A DNA stretch of 64,000 bases from Paraniabella hibiscisoli (GCF_022512515.1 NZ_JAKWBK010000001.1:558001-622000); one strand, 5' to 3'; counted from the first letter of the stretch, positions 1 through 10,105 are shown. A program made the numbers and translations. The notes: generated by a model not told the origin, from the sequence alone.

Positions 1-311
1 ATAAAAAGAGGCCTCGCCATTATCGATCCATTTTTGATTTGTATGCCTCGCTGCATCCATCATCAGCTCCGACATCTCCAATCCTGAGTATTTGAGACGA
101 CTGGCCGTTTTAATAAATATCCGACATGACCACCATTACCGTGGCCCAATTCCAATACACGCTGCCCATTGCCTAGTTCGAGCTTATCGATAGAATGATG
201 TGTCATCCCGATATTATTCTCGTTCATCATATTGGCTACATCTATACCAGCAGCACCATTAGGCTGCCTAAGCTGACCCGCTAATTGTTCCAATTCCTGT
301 TGAGTTGCCAT
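1..311 (-). CDS. SAM-dependent class I methyltransferase, N-terminal part, frameshifted and cut by the window edge
   Basis: A Rossmann-fold methyltransferase that would use S-adenosylmethionine; the acceptor cannot be told. The SAM-binding motif I (VLELGHGNGG) lies about 50 residues after an ATG at 309-311 that gives MATQQELEQ. The frame closes near base 63, but moving one base at about 104-108 continues it as SGLEMSELMMDAA, the expected region after motif I, and that frame stays open to base 1. I therefore read one gene with a one-base indel whose C-terminus lies outside the window. A longer start at 362 is open but reads as non-coding AT-rich sequence. Confidence 0.7.
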
Positions 312-471
312 TATTTCTGTATAGTAGTATGTTAGATAAACTTTACATCGCGCATATATCAATAATGCATTATCATCTGCAAATTAGCTATTGTAACGAT
401 TTTCATTGTCACAGTTTAGCCATCTATATCTTTGCCAAACGATCTAAACTATTACTAATCTATGATGAACT

Positions 472-1121
472 TTAAACAACCGTTCTAATAATGTTTCCGA
501 TCTCCTTTGCCTTATTTACCGTCATAAAATGTCCGCCGTCCTCTATTACATAATCGGCTTTGACATTCTTTATAGGTATGATGCGGTCTTTGTTCCCATG
601 GATATGAATACTATTTGCCGGCATCGTTTCATTTTCCCAATTGATGATTTCCTTGATGGCCCATTTAAAGAACTGAGGATCGGTGTCTTTTAAAATTTCC
701 CGAAGCAGTTGTTTTTCTTTTTTTCCTTTACACCAAAAAACCAATAAGCAATGCGATTAGGGCGGGTTAAACTATACTCGGGAATGAACCTTCTAATTCT
801 CAGCAACCATTTCATTAAGACGCCCCGCGGTAACTCATCCTTTGTTTTTGCAGAAGCTATTAATACGATCTTATCAACGGGAATCAGTTTAGCTATTTCG
901 ACAGATAACATTCCCCCAAATGACAAGCCGATTAAAACAGAATGAGGCGCTACCCTATTCTCCGCAATGCGTTCCGCGTAGTGAACCAGTGGTTCATTAG
1001 GCTCTGGTTTTATCCATTCTACATGGGTGATATCCAGGTCGCCAAAATCAATTTCATTGAAAACGCGCCGGTCAACGCCCAATCCGCTGAATATGTAGAT
1101 CTTACTCAAAGTTTCATTCAA
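472..1121 (-). CDS. Alpha/beta hydrolase, frameshifted
   Basis: Alpha/beta-hydrolase fold protein of about 215 residues with unknown substrate. The N-terminal piece holds the nucleophile elbow GLSFGG (Ser) near residue 66, and the C-terminal piece holds the His of DGGHFM after the GNKDRIIP segment that normally carries the Asp. The two pieces overlap and lie in different frames. Moving one base inside an A7 run near 720 joins RIAYWFFGVKEKK to EKQLLREILKD, so this is one gene. The start is uncertain: the open frame begins with TTG at 1121, while an ATG at 1117 would fit if one A were missing after it. Confidence 0.75.
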
Positions 1122-1190
1122 TTAAGAACATGAATGTACAATAAGCCCTGTAAACATAGCCCAACCTCTCTGTAAAATCTATACTCCTGT

Positions 1191-2114
1191 TTAATTAAAA
1201 GATTGTCGGAACTCTAACGGCGAGAGGTTAGTCTTATTCTTAAATAATTTACTGAAGGATTGAGCATGCTCAAAGCCCAGCTCATAAGCAATTTCACTAA
1301 CTGATAAGGCGGTAGTCGATAGCTTCTCTTTTGCCTTTTCGATCAGCTTGTTATGGATATGCTGCTGTGTAGTTAGCCCTGTTAATGCTTTGAGCAAACT
1401 GCCCAGGTAATTGGGGGTAATATGGAGCTGGCTGGCAATGTGCTGCGCTGTTGGCACTCCCTTGTTGATCAGATCATCACTGGCAAAACATTCGTCCAAT
1501 GCCTGCTCCAACCGTTCCAGGATCTGGTGGCCGCTTTTCTTGCGGGTGATAAACTGGCGCTGATAGAATCGCTCACAATAATTCAGCAACACTTCGATCT
1601 GGGCAATGATAATATTCTGTGTAAACTGATCGATACCCGATTGATACTCCTGCTCTATACCTTTAAAAATACCCATTAATAGTGCTTCTTCTTTTTCCGA
1701 CAGGAACAAAGCCTCATTTACATCATACCCAAAAAGTCGTAATTGTGAATGGTTTTAGCCAATGAAGTATTCCACAAAAAGTCAGGGTGAAATGCCAATA
1801 GGTAACCCGATGGTTTTGTAACATTATCAGCAGGCTTATCAATATGTACATGAATCAATTGCTTGGGCGCTACAAAGCAAACCAGCCCTTCATCAAAGTC
1901 GTATTGCTTTTGTCCATACCGGAACTTGCCCTGTATATCGCGTTTCAGACCTATAAAATAAAGGTCCTGTATCCAGCCTATCTCTTCCTCTTCCACCTGG
2001 TATTCGACCTGGCTGTAATCTACGAGGCTTACCAAGGGATGCTGTGGACCCGGAAGGCCGCAAATAGCATGAAAATCATTGATCGTATCTATTGTGTAAA
2101 GCTTGTTTTTTCAT
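1191..2114 (-). CDS. AraC-family transcriptional regulator, frameshifted twice
   Basis: A DNA-binding regulator with an N-terminal cupin-like sensor half and a C-terminal pair of helix-turn-helix motifs (about the last 100 residues, with the ELGFEHAQSFSKLFKNKTNLSP signature). The frame breaks at about 1715-1725, where LGYDVNEALFLSEKEE is restored by a one-base shift, and again in an A6 run at 2106-2111. Repair of the second gives a start MKNKLYTIDTINDF at ATG 2112-2114. It lies 52 bases downstream of an SDR gene on the same strand, so it could be cotranscribed with it or regulate it. Confidence 0.85.
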
Positions 2115-2166
2115 TTTAAATGATTTAATGTGCGGCAGCGATATTAGTGCTGCCGCATGTTATTCA

Positions 2167-3003
2167 CTAAAAATCAGTTGACCTGCTAATACTTTCATAC
2201 TGCGCTATTTCCTGACCCAATGCTTTCAGCGTTTTACCTGCCAGCTCAAAGGCATCAGAACCTAAGAGCAAATGTACAGGAGGATTTTCCATTTTTGCTA
2301 ATGCGATCATGGCATCGGCTGCTTTATCCGGATCGCCGGGCTGGTTACCATCAATCTCCTTTTCATGAGCCGCCTGTATTTTCCTTGCTACGGAGTATGC
2401 CTCAATTTCGTTGGCAGGTGTATTTAAAGATCCACCCGATAGGAAATTAGTGCGGAAATAGCCTGGATACACTACTGTTGCTTTAATACCAAACTCTTTT
2501 ACTTCTGCGGCGTAAGATTCGGTAAAGCCCACCATGGCAAACTTTGTGGCACAGTATACGCCCCAGCCGGGAAAATCACCTGTCAATCCACCTATAGAGG
2601 CAATATTAATTACAATACCGCTTTGCTGTTTGCGTAAATAAGGAGTGGCTTTACGTATTACATTCAATGCGCCAAATACATTGGTGTCAAAGTTAGCACG
2701 GGCTTCTTTATCGCTTAACTCTTCAAGGGTACCCAGTTGTCCATAACCCGCATTATTCACCACCACATCAATGCTGCCCAATTGCGCTACTGTTGTATCA
2801 ATGGCACTACCCACACTGGCTTCGTCTAATAAGTCAACTTCCAAAGGCAACAGACCTGAATGCTCACCCAATGCGGTTTCAAGGCTTTGTAAAGAGCGGG
2901 AAGTTGCGGCTACTTTGTAACCTTCATTTAATAATTTTTTTACCAGGCTTAGTCCTAATCCTTTTGAGGCGCCTGTTACTAACCATACTTTCTGTGTTTT
3001 CAT
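2167..3003 (-). CDS. Short-chain dehydrogenase/reductase
   Basis: A classical SDR oxidoreductase of 278 residues that uses NAD(P)(H); the substrate is unknown. Seen in the sequence are the dinucleotide-binding motif TGASKGLG (residues 10-17), the NNAG motif, a Ser in NIASIGG and the catalytic YCATK tetrad motif near residue 150. Its length and intact frame fit the family. The AraC regulator follows directly on the same strand, a common pairing for stress- or xenobiotic-linked SDRs (inference). Confidence 0.92.
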   Translation of the reverse strand: MKTQKVWLVTGASKGLGLSLVKKLLNEGYKVAATSRSLQSLETALGEHSGLLPLEVDLLDEASVGSAIDTTVAQLGSIDVVVNNAGYGQLGTLEELSDKEARANFDTNVFGALNVIRKATPYLRKQQSGIVINIASIGGLTGDFPGWGVYCATKFAMVGFTESYAAEVKEFGIKATVVYPGYFRTNFLSGGSLNTPANEIEAYSVARKIQAAHEKEIDGNQPGDPDKAADAMIALAKMENPPVHLLLGSDAFELAGKTLKALGQEIAQYESISRSTDF

Positions 3004-3114
3004 TATTTACTTTTTAGTTTTTAATAATTGACACAGCAAAGTTGATATAAGTAAAAGGCCGAAAGGTGACGAAAACAACGGATCTTGTAGCCAAAACAAC
3101 GATTAGTTATTTTG

Positions 3115-3895
3115 CTACAGCCGCTCCGTTAATGGCTGTAGCATATACCTCCGGATGGCTTTTTTAGCGACTCATTATTTTTTATAAAGCGGGCGACGGA
3201 TGGTGAGATGTAATAATACAAACGAACCAGCAAGCGACCTCCTGCTGTTTGCTGCAGCACATTATCCCGGTAACGTCTCAGCACCAATACTTCCTTGGCA
3301 TCGTAGCTGCCATAACAGGCGGTTGCGATAAAGCAGCCTTCTGTTTTTTAAAGGTACCTGGTGGCACTATCTTATCTATATACTCCAGCGATTCTTTTAA
3401 GCCCTTCCCGGTTTGATCCTTGTAATATTTAACTGCATGCAGCTTACCTTTTGTACGGGCTATTTCAATAATCTGCTGATCCAACCTAGTTGTAGGAACT
3501 GATGCTTCTATTGATTCAGCGGTATTCCACTCTTCAACTATGCCATGGTCTACCAAACTATCCACATGCTTCTTACATTGATCCAGGCTCCATCCTGTAA
3601 GGTCTTTACAGTATTTAATTGCACCTAATTTGCCGCTTGCCTTTGCTACTTCAACAATCTGCTTATTGAGCATAGGCAGATCGGGTATAGCGCTGACCGG
3701 GGTATGATGTAATACTGGTGGCGTAGCCTGCGATGGCTGCTCGACGGCTTTTCGAGGCGTTTCATCTGTATCTATCGCTTTAAAGCAGTAACCACAGGAC
3801 AGGCAGATTAAAGTTAGCTTGTCTCCGGTTTTCTCCGCAGTATTTAGCTGCTTCGATTGGCAGGAAGGACAGCGGATATCTAAAATGTTGCTCAT
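3115..3895 (-). CDS. Zinc-ribbon protein with two L7/L12-like repeats and a CFI-box C-terminus, frameshifted
   Basis: The N-terminus has a CxxC...CxxC zinc ribbon (IRCPSCQSK and LICLSCGY). Two related repeats follow, each with the pattern KLxAIKYxKDxTGxxL, resembling the C-terminal domain of ribosomal L7/L12. The frame as read stops at 3278, but a one-base shift near 3345 continues into GCFIATACYGSYDAKEVLVL, a CFI-box C-terminal domain (CFIATA..YGS, LRR.RD). A second shift in an A6 run near 3163 ends it at TAG 3115-3117 with RRYMLQPLTERL. Function is unknown; the domain assignments rest on motif recognition. Confidence 0.65.
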
Positions 3896-3904
3896 ATATC
3901 TAAG

Positions 3905-5308
3905 TTAGACAGTACGGGCAGTTTTACCAAACTTAACCCTCCGTATCTGCAATCCCGGTGTGGCTCGATGTAATAACAACATCTTTGCCTTTGCTAAACT
4001 TTTTACTACCCATGGCAACGTTAAACCCTGACCTAAGAGTGATAAAAGTACGACTGCAATAGACAGAAAGATAATCTCGTTACGCATAGGAAAAGCTTCA
4101 TGATTCGTAAGGCTTAAGGGTAAACCTAACGCAATAGCCAGCGATACAATACCTCGCATACCGGCCCAGGAAATGATCAGGCTGGTTTTGGAATCGAAGA
4201 GTGCCTCTTCGCTGATACGACGCTTACCCTCAAAAGCCTTTTGCAGGTTAAATTGCTGCATAAACACTCTTATCAGCCTGATCAGAAAAGTAATAACGGT
4301 GATAATACCTGCGTATCCGATATAGGTCCATATCTGATTGGTCTCCATCCGTTTTAGCACCAACGGGAACTGCAACCCAATTAAAACAAATATCAACCCA
4401 TTCAATAAAAAGATATTGACGTCCCAGAAATTACGTGATTGCTGCTTTATATGTTCGGGGAACCTGTTCTTGCTTAACCAGGACATATTTAATCCCAATA
4501 CAACCACTGCGATCACGCCGGAGACTTCGAAATGCTCGGCCAGCAGGTACGTTACAAAAGGCATCAACAACATCAGGCTGATCACAACCATAGCATTGTC
4601 TCTAAAAAAGCGCAGAACAAACCCTAATAATTTTGCGATGATAATACCCACCAGGAAACCACCACCTAAAACGATCAAAAAGTCGAATAAGGCTTTCCAC
4701 CACACAAAAGCCACGCCTGTTACTGCCGCAACCGCAAAGCGGTAAGCCACCAGCGCTGAAGCATCATTCACCAGGCTCTCTCCCTCAAGTATGGTAATCG
4801 TTTTATGAGGCAAGCCCAATCCCTTGGTTATACCCATTGCTGCAACAGCATCGGTTGCCGAAAGTGTGGCACCCAATACGAAGGCCAGGGGCCAGCTCAT
4901 ACCCGGGATTAAATAATGCGCTACTGCTGCAATACCCGCTGTAGTAATAAAAACCAGCCCTATAGCCAAAGAGCTAATCGTATTAATATTAGTCTTGAAA
5001 TCTTTGGCAGAGATATTAAAAGCTGCATCATATAACAAGGGTGGTAAAAAGATCAGCATAATGATCTCGGGGTCCAGTTCGATAGCCGGCATGCTGGGTG
5101 TAAAACCAGCTATCATGCCTACAACAATTAATAATACTGGTACAGGCACTTTCAGCTTTTCGGCAAAAGCAGAAGCGCCTAACATTAGTGCCATGATGAC
5201 CAGTATAATTGTATAATAATGCACTTCTATAAAGATACTGTTTGCAGGGAATAAACAAATGGCAATTGTTTCATGTTGGCTATATATTATACACCAGGAT
5301 TCACCCAA
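3905..5308 (-). CDS. CPA1-type Na+/H+ antiporter
   Basis: An inner-membrane monovalent cation/proton antiporter with about 12 hydrophobic segments. The family's ion-binding region is visible as TLSATDAVA followed by LEGESLVNDASALV. The first 30 residues of the open frame do not look like membrane protein. A GTG inside EVHYYTIILVIMALMLGASAFAEKL, near 5222, may be the true start, giving about 440 residues. The C-terminus ends soon after the last membrane segment without the long cytoplasmic tail seen in some relatives, so an undetected indel there is possible. The next gene starts 9 bases downstream. Confidence 0.85.
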   Translation of the reverse strand: MGESWCIIYSQHETIAICLFPANSIFIEVHYYTIILVIMALMLGASAFAEKLKVPVPVLLIVVGMIAGFTPSMPAIELDPEIIMLIFLPPLLYDAAFNISAKDFKTNINTISSLAIGLVFITTAGIAAVAHYLIPGMSWPLAFVLGATLSATDAVAAMGITKGLGLPHKTITILEGESLVNDASALVAYRFAVAAVTGVAFVWWKALFDFLIVLGGGFLVGIIIAKLLGFVLRFFRDNAMVVISLMLLMPFVTYLLAEHFEVSGVIAVVVLGLNMSWLSKNRFPEHIKQQSRNFWDVNIFLLNGLIFVLIGLQFPLVLKRMETNQIWTYIGYAGIITVITFLIRLIRVFMQQFNLQKAFEGKRRISEEALFDSKTSLIISWAGMRGIVSLAIALGLPLSLTNHEAFPMRNEIIFLSIAVVLLSLLGQGLTLPWVVKSLAKAKMLLLHRATPGLQIRRVKFGKTARTV

Positions 5309-5318
5309 CCAAAGCGAA

Positions 5319-5899
5319 CTATTTTAAACGGGTACCCATTTCCCTTACCGTTTGCAACCATTGTGAGCGCTTTTCTTCAGTAGCTGTTTTCACAATGCCA
5401 ATATAGCTTACTTTAACCGGACTGATCCCACAGAACTGCAATACCGATTTCCGCAACTGGTTCACACTCGGCCTGCCGAAAGCCAGCCTGTAATAAATAC
5501 CCGGTTGATCTAATGTAGTAATGATATGTGCTGTTTTGCCCTTGAGCAGCTTGTCCCACCACACCGATCCTTCGCGGTACTTAAAGGCATACCCAGGCAG
5601 AAAAACCCGGTCGATAAAGCCCTTGGTAATTGCAGGCAACCCGCCCCACCAAACAGGATGTACCCACACCAGGTGATCAGCCCATTGAATGCTTTCCCAG
5701 GCTAAGGCTAAGTCCGGCTCCCAATCCATTCGTTTACGATAACCATACTGCAGGTTAGGGTTGAATTGAAGATCAGCAATAGCCAGTTCCCTAACTGCTG
5801 CACCCGATTGAACGGCACCTTCTTTATAGGCAGCAGCCAGTGCGAAGCATAATGACTCTTTATTAGGATGACCATTAATGATCAGTATTTTTTGGACAT
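5319..5899 (-). CDS. NAD(P)H-dependent quinone oxidoreductase, flavodoxin-like fold, frameshifted
   Basis: A flavodoxin-fold FMN/FAD enzyme of about 190 residues in the NAD(P)H dehydrogenase (quinone) family. The main open frame carries WADHLVWVHPVWWGGLPAITKGFIDR, the family core. The N-terminal strand and FMN phosphate loop (KILIINGHPNKES) lie in another frame. They are joined by one base in an A6 run near 5890, giving a start at ATG 5897-5899 (MSKKILII). It ends 10 bases before the first possible start of the antiporter gene, so the two are probably cotranscribed. Confidence 0.85.
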
Positions 5900-5982
5900 A
5901 TTCCAGGCTTTTCCGGGAAGACGGATCAACCGGCGATTTATTTTAAATTTTGCTGAATAGGTCAGAAAAAAAGGAGTAGTTA

Positions 5983-6371
5983 TCATTCTGTTATTTCAAC
6001 CAGGTTGCCTTCCGTGTCCAGTACTACACTTTCATAGTAGCCATCGCCTGTTGTTCGGGGCTCTCCTGCTATAGTAAAACCGTCTTCTCTTAATCGTTGA
6101 GTAAGCAGGTCTACCATTTCCTTAGAGCCTACTGAAATAGCCAGGTGTGCAATACCTGTGATCAATCCTCGCTGGCTTGTTTGAGACACAATATCCGGGC
6201 GATGCATTATTTCAATGCGGGCACCCCCTCTTTAAAAGAAAGAAAATAAGAAGTGAAATTTTTTATAGGGTTATGATAACGATCACTGGCTATCATATCA
6301 AAATAAGTACAATAAAAATCTTTTACTTTTTCAAGATCTGCTACCCAAAAGGCAGTGTGTTCAATTTTCAT
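5983..6371 (-). CDS. VOC-superfamily (glyoxalase/bleomycin-resistance-like) protein, frameshifted
   Basis: A small vicinal-oxygen-chelate fold protein of about 129 residues. The N-terminal half starts [20 protein letters not shown] (ATG 6369-6371). The C-terminal half carries [16 protein letters not shown] and ends [15 protein letters not shown] one-base shift in a G5 run near 6225-6230 joins them through [11 protein letters not shown], the usual sequence at this point. The glyoxalase-type metal ligands (His near the N-terminus, Glu at the end) appear present. The substrate cannot be told. Confidence 0.8.
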
Positions 6372-6458
6372 GGCCTAAAAATAGCCGGTTTGATTGATTC
6401 GCTTTTGTTAAAACGGCAAAACCTAATGAAGAGGATTGTTAACGGAGTGGAATTGACA

Positions 6459-6705
6459 TGTCGCCGCTACGCGGCTAAGTACATTTGGGGTATGATTGTT
6501 ATTGATATCGCACCGCTACGCGGTGCAGAAGATTGCATTTCAATAACTCCAGCTCGAAGAAAACGGCGTAAAGTTACTGTATCCCATAGCTGTATAATAA
6601 CATATCGCCGCTACGCGGCTGAGTACATATAAGGCACGACTGTTATTACTGATATTGCACAGTTACGCGGCGCATATAAAGGAAGCATTCCAATAACTTT
6701 GGTTG
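6459..6705. repeat. Degenerate tandem duplication with GC-rich hairpins
   Basis: About 135-150 bases are present twice. Each copy holds a hairpin around GCCGCTACGCGGC followed by AGTACAT, about 35 bases of GATTGTTATT-like sequence, a second hairpin of the form GCACCGCTACGCGGTGC, and then CATTTCAATAACT. The first hairpins are at 6471 and 6605; the second-copy version of the second hairpin is decayed (6656-6672). This fills most of the 394-base gap between 6372 and 6765, where I see no gene. Confidence 0.7.
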
Positions 6706-6765
6706 AAGAACCAGCTTAGTGTATTCCATCGCTATTTAAGAGTAACCAACTGAAAACAACAAAAA

Positions 6766-7814
6766 TCACTTCATCTTTTCCAGCCACTGATTCAACTCAT
6801 CTTCACTCAACCAATTTTCAATATTGATGGATGCAGGCAATGTAGAAAAACTACGCTGCACATATAAGCCTCTTTGATACGAAGGCTCTTTTAAAAGGAT
6901 CACCCTGCGGCCATCCAGCTGCTCAATATCTGCTGGATTCCCTTCGCTCCATATCCAGTGATCGCTATCACTGTTGCCAGTTTCCTTATGCGATGCCGAA
7001 AGTACGGGCCAGGTACACATATCCCATCTGCCTGCAACTGATGCTTCTCCGTCCTGGGGACCCGTGCCATTTACTACCGCAGTAAGCTCTGCATCGATGG
7101 TATCTCCCAGTTGGGGTATACTCATTAATAACAACTGTAATTGAAAATTATCGGCAATACCACTGATAGTCCCTGTAAAAGCTTTTTTCTGAGACAGTTC
7201 AACCACGAGTACCGGTTCGTTGAAAAGCACACTGAACAAAATGCTCAGCCAGCTGCAGGCATTGCTTACCTGAATATAAGGTTGCACCCGCTCGTACAAT
7301 AAATTTTTGCCTGTATTAAAAAGCCCCTGATCGCTGCTGTAAGCAGACACCAGGCAGGGATAAATTTTCTCTAACCAATCGTCAGCCTCAATTTGTTCGG
7401 GATGTTCTGTTGCCGCAGCCTCCCGCATCTTATCCACTGCTTCATAAGGGTCTTCGTCCTCATCATCCGTAGTTTCCATAACACTTACAGATGTCTTCAA
7501 TAATGGCTCAGCTATACCCAGCTTTTTAATAGCGAGCCGTTCCAGTTCATTTATAAAATATTTCCCTTTGTATCCTTTCTCTACCAGGTAGCCACATAGC
7601 ATAATGGCATGTATAGCATTCACTTTCTTTGCTGTTTCAAATATACCAGCTAAAGATTGCATGGCTGCAGCCACTTCTTCGGGCTTTGCCGCTGGTAGCC
7701 GGTCAAAAAAAGATTGATGGCTTCTTTTACATCGTTATTATTGGTGGTGGCAGATGCAAGTACATCCGCTAGCGATTGCGCAGCCTGGGAAAAAGTTCGC
7801 TTTTGAGACGTCAT
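6766..7814 (-). CDS. Hypothetical protein, frameshifted
   Basis: A soluble protein of about 350 residues that I do not recognise. The N-terminal 47 residues start at ATG 7812-7814 (MTSQKRTFSQAAQSL). They join the rest when one T is added to a T7 run near 7704-7710, restoring LFFDRLPAAKPEEVAAAMQ. An acidic stretch (TTDDEDEDPYEAVDKM) splits an alpha-helical N-terminal half from a C-terminal half rich in predicted strands. No signal peptide or membrane segment is visible. The upstream neighbours on the same strand are an archaemetzincin-like lipoprotein and a SUKH-like protein. Confidence 0.6.
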
Positions 7815-7889
7815 GGAATGTTTTATATGAGTTAACAGTAAATGTAACTAAAGTGATTGTACAATAAACATGATGAAATATATTCTTTT

Positions 7890-8513
7890 TCATAATATCC
7901 AATTTCTCTCAACCAGATACGATTTGCATTTTTCACAAAATCCTGTTTCCTCATTTAACGGATTGCCCCCGTCAGCATTTCGCATGTAACAGGTTTTCAG
8001 CTGGCAATGCGGCAGTCCGGATGCATGCCCTAATTCATGAACAGCTACTTTATATAATTGCTCTTGTACCTGCGTTTTTGAGAGCCTGAAAGTTGAGACT
8101 ACAGAAGAGCGCCCGGGCCGGTAGCTTAGTCCCATCACACCCCAATCGATAATATCATTTTTACCAACGCTAATGTCCTTATCGGTCACACCGAGCACTG
8201 TTACTTTTTGGTCCGGCTCGTTTGTTAACAAAAAGCTCAATAGAGAGTCTGCCCGGTATCTTTGTCGTGGCGGATAAAAAGCAGACTGAGGCAAATCGAT
8301 TTCCTTACTAATTTTGACGGTACGAAAATGCTTCCTCAATTGCTTCGAAACATTATCTACCTGATTTTGAGAAATCCCCGAGAATGGCTGTATCACCAGG
8401 GTTTTGGCAATAGAAGGCGCTGCTTTCTCTTTTTCCACGCAGCTCGTTAATAACAAAGTCATTGCTGTAAATAAGATAAGTGTCCTTTTTATTGTGGATT
8501 GATATATTGCCAT
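7890..8513 (-). CDS. Archaemetzincin-like (M54) zinc metalloprotease, predicted lipoprotein
   Basis: A predicted secreted metallopeptidase of 207 residues. A signal peptide ends in the lipobox LLLTSC, so it should be lipid-anchored. The zinc site is HELGHASGLPHC, followed by a four-Cys arrangement (HCQLKTCYM ... GFCEKC), which is the archaemetzincin pattern: three His ligands plus a second structural zinc on Cys. Its ATG overlaps the stop codon of the upstream gene (TAATG at 8513), so translation is probably coupled. Most archaemetzincins I know of are cytosolic; a lipid-anchored version is less usual. Confidence 0.85.
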   Translation of the reverse strand: MAIYQSTIKRTLILFTAMTLLLTSCVEKEKAAPSIAKTLVIQPFSGISQNQVDNVSKQLRKHFRTVKISKEIDLPQSAFYPPRQRYRADSLLSFLLTNEPDQKVTVLGVTDKDISVGKNDIIDWGVMGLSYRPGRSSVVSTFRLSKTQVQEQLYKVAVHELGHASGLPHCQLKTCYMRNADGGNPLNEETGFCEKCKSYLVERNWIL

Positions 8514-9237
8514 TATTTCGTAGGATTGGTCAATGCCTGTTCTAATAAACCATTAATGTAATTCATAATTTCTACTGCCCTCTCTTTAACCGAAGTTTGA
8601 TACTTTACCCTAATGGAGCTACCTGAAAGACAATCAAAATACACCCATCCCCCGATCTTCCGCATGATATATTTCGGCTGAGTAGCAGCATTTAAGACTT
8701 TATCTGGCTGATACTTTTCTAAAAAACCTTCATGTATTTGCCGAATGATTTGAAGATTCATTATCATATCTCTGCCGACACTAATGTTCTTTTGCTCCCA
8801 TTCAAAATAAGGGTCAAAATAAAGATTGTCTACAAAATCATATTGCCGCTCATAAAAACTTAGAACTGATGACAAATCCGGGAACTTAAGTGGGCTCTCA
8901 GCATGCCTGGGTAACATCAGGAAAGGTGTTGAGATATTGTCGATTATTGCTACTATGTCCCCGTCAATGGATCGGGCAATAGTAAGCCCATTTAATGCCT
9001 GCTCTTCTTCATCATTTTCCCATTGCCAAAAATCCATATAGTCTGCAAAATTGTTCCGGATAAAATAGGGATCAGGCTCCTCAACCATTAATAGCTCATT
9101 GATGGAGCCAAAACCTAATTGCTGCAAAAAGGACCTATAATCTGCAGGTATAGGAAAGCTTACTAATTGCTCTATTTGTTCGAGTTGCTTATCGGAAAGC
9201 GGTTGTAGCTTCCTATAGCAAATACATTTCCGTTCAT
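8513..9237 (-). CDS. SMI1/KNR4-like (SUKH) protein, frameshifted at the N-terminus
   Basis: About 240 residues. LGFGSINELLMVEEPDPYFIRNNF resembles the SMI1/KNR4 (SUKH) core, a fold common in immunity proteins of bacterial toxins and in some regulatory proteins. The frame is open from TTG 9127 and upstream to a stop near 9263, but without an ATG. An ATG at 9235-9237 in another frame (MNGNVFAIGSY) joins by a one-base shift around 9205-9220 through PLSDKQLEQIEQLV. It is translationally coupled to the metalloprotease gene by a TAATG overlap. The SUKH assignment is by motif only. Confidence 0.6.
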
Positions 9238-9265
9238 AGAATTTATTCGATGAAGTTGAGTGAAG

Positions 9266-10105
9266 TTATTGATCTGGTGTGTCGCCCTTTTCTTCAATAT
9301 AATTTTCAGGAATATAAGTTACCCTGGCAAAATTTTTTGTTATGAGCTCGGTTGCTATAACCTGGCCACTTTTAAACTTCAATATTTTATCCCGCCAGAT
9401 CTCGTTTTTGCGGTAAAACTGCCCGTCTATTTTTAAAAATTGGTGATCCTTTTCTATGACATGATACGCATAGTCTAATTCAGCATCAATCCGGAGTTCC
9501 CCTTCCAGGCATTTATCTGTAAACCACAAATTGATCTGAAAAGTATGATCGGTATTATTAGTGAATTGATAATCGCGATAGTTATAAAAAACGGTAGCCC
9601 CGCTGCCGAAAGGTAAAACCCGCCCATCATCAGGAAAAGGATCAAAGGAATGATGATAACGCTCCGTAACTGTCAACGGGCTATGGATCACCAACCAGTG
9701 GATAAGGTTGGATATCTGGCAAATACCCCCACCAATGCCTGCCCGCGCTTCGCCAAAGGACAACTCCATTCCCAATAAATATCCCTTTCGCCTGGTAGGC
9801 AAACCCACTAATTTACAAAAGGAAAAAGTTTCGCCCGGCCTTATCAGGATGCCATCAATGCGCTTTGCTGCAATTTTCAAATTAGTTACTTTATTTACCT
9901 GCAACTGCCTGTCGCTGTCGCCCAGCTTTTTTAAAAGAACGGACTGATGTTTTTTTATTCTAAAAGGAAGTTTTTCAGTTGAATGTTTATGAGTATATTT
10001 TTTATGGTCGGAATACCATTGGCTATAACGCCTCAACCGCCTGGCCCAAACGGCCAGGAAGTATAATATGGGATGTCGCTGACTAATTAATTTCCTTTTT
10101 GTCAC
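9266..10105 (-). CDS. VanW family protein
   Basis: A 279-residue VanW-domain protein. The family core is visible as RPGETFSFCKLVGLPTRRKGY followed by GIGGGICQISNLIHW. VanW occurs in some vancomycin-resistance clusters but is widespread outside them and its biochemical role is unknown. No vanA/B/H/X-like genes are nearby, so resistance should not be inferred. No clear signal peptide is seen; the N-terminus is basic. The stop lies 28 bases before the upstream start of the SUKH-like gene on the same strand. Confidence 0.88.
   Translation of the reverse strand: MTKRKLISQRHPILYFLAVWARRLRRYSQWYSDHKKYTHKHSTEKLPFRIKKHQSVLLKKLGDSDRQLQVNKVTNLKIAAKRIDGILIRPGETFSFCKLVGLPTRRKGYLLGMELSFGEARAGIGGGICQISNLIHWLVIHSPLTVTERYHHSFDPFPDDGRVLPFGSGATVFYNYRDYQFTNNTDHTFQINLWFTDKCLEGELRIDAELDYAYHVIEKDHQFLKIDGQFYRKNEIWRDKILKFKSGQVIATELITKNFARVTYIPENYIEEKGDTPDQ

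Noticed and set aside
6177-6632. Plus-strand frame of 151 codons over the VOC gene start and hairpin repeat
   Set aside because: It runs antisense to the VOC gene and through the repeat; no coding signal of its own.
6459-6705. CRISPR array
   Set aside because: Only two degenerate units with hairpins, no regular spacers and no cas genes anywhere in the window.
9708-9947. Plus-strand frame inside vanW
   Set aside because: Antisense shadow of the VanW core.
9266-10105. Vancomycin resistance role of the VanW protein
   Set aside because: No van ligase, dehydrogenase or dipeptidase gene is near, and VanW proteins are widespread outside resistance clusters.
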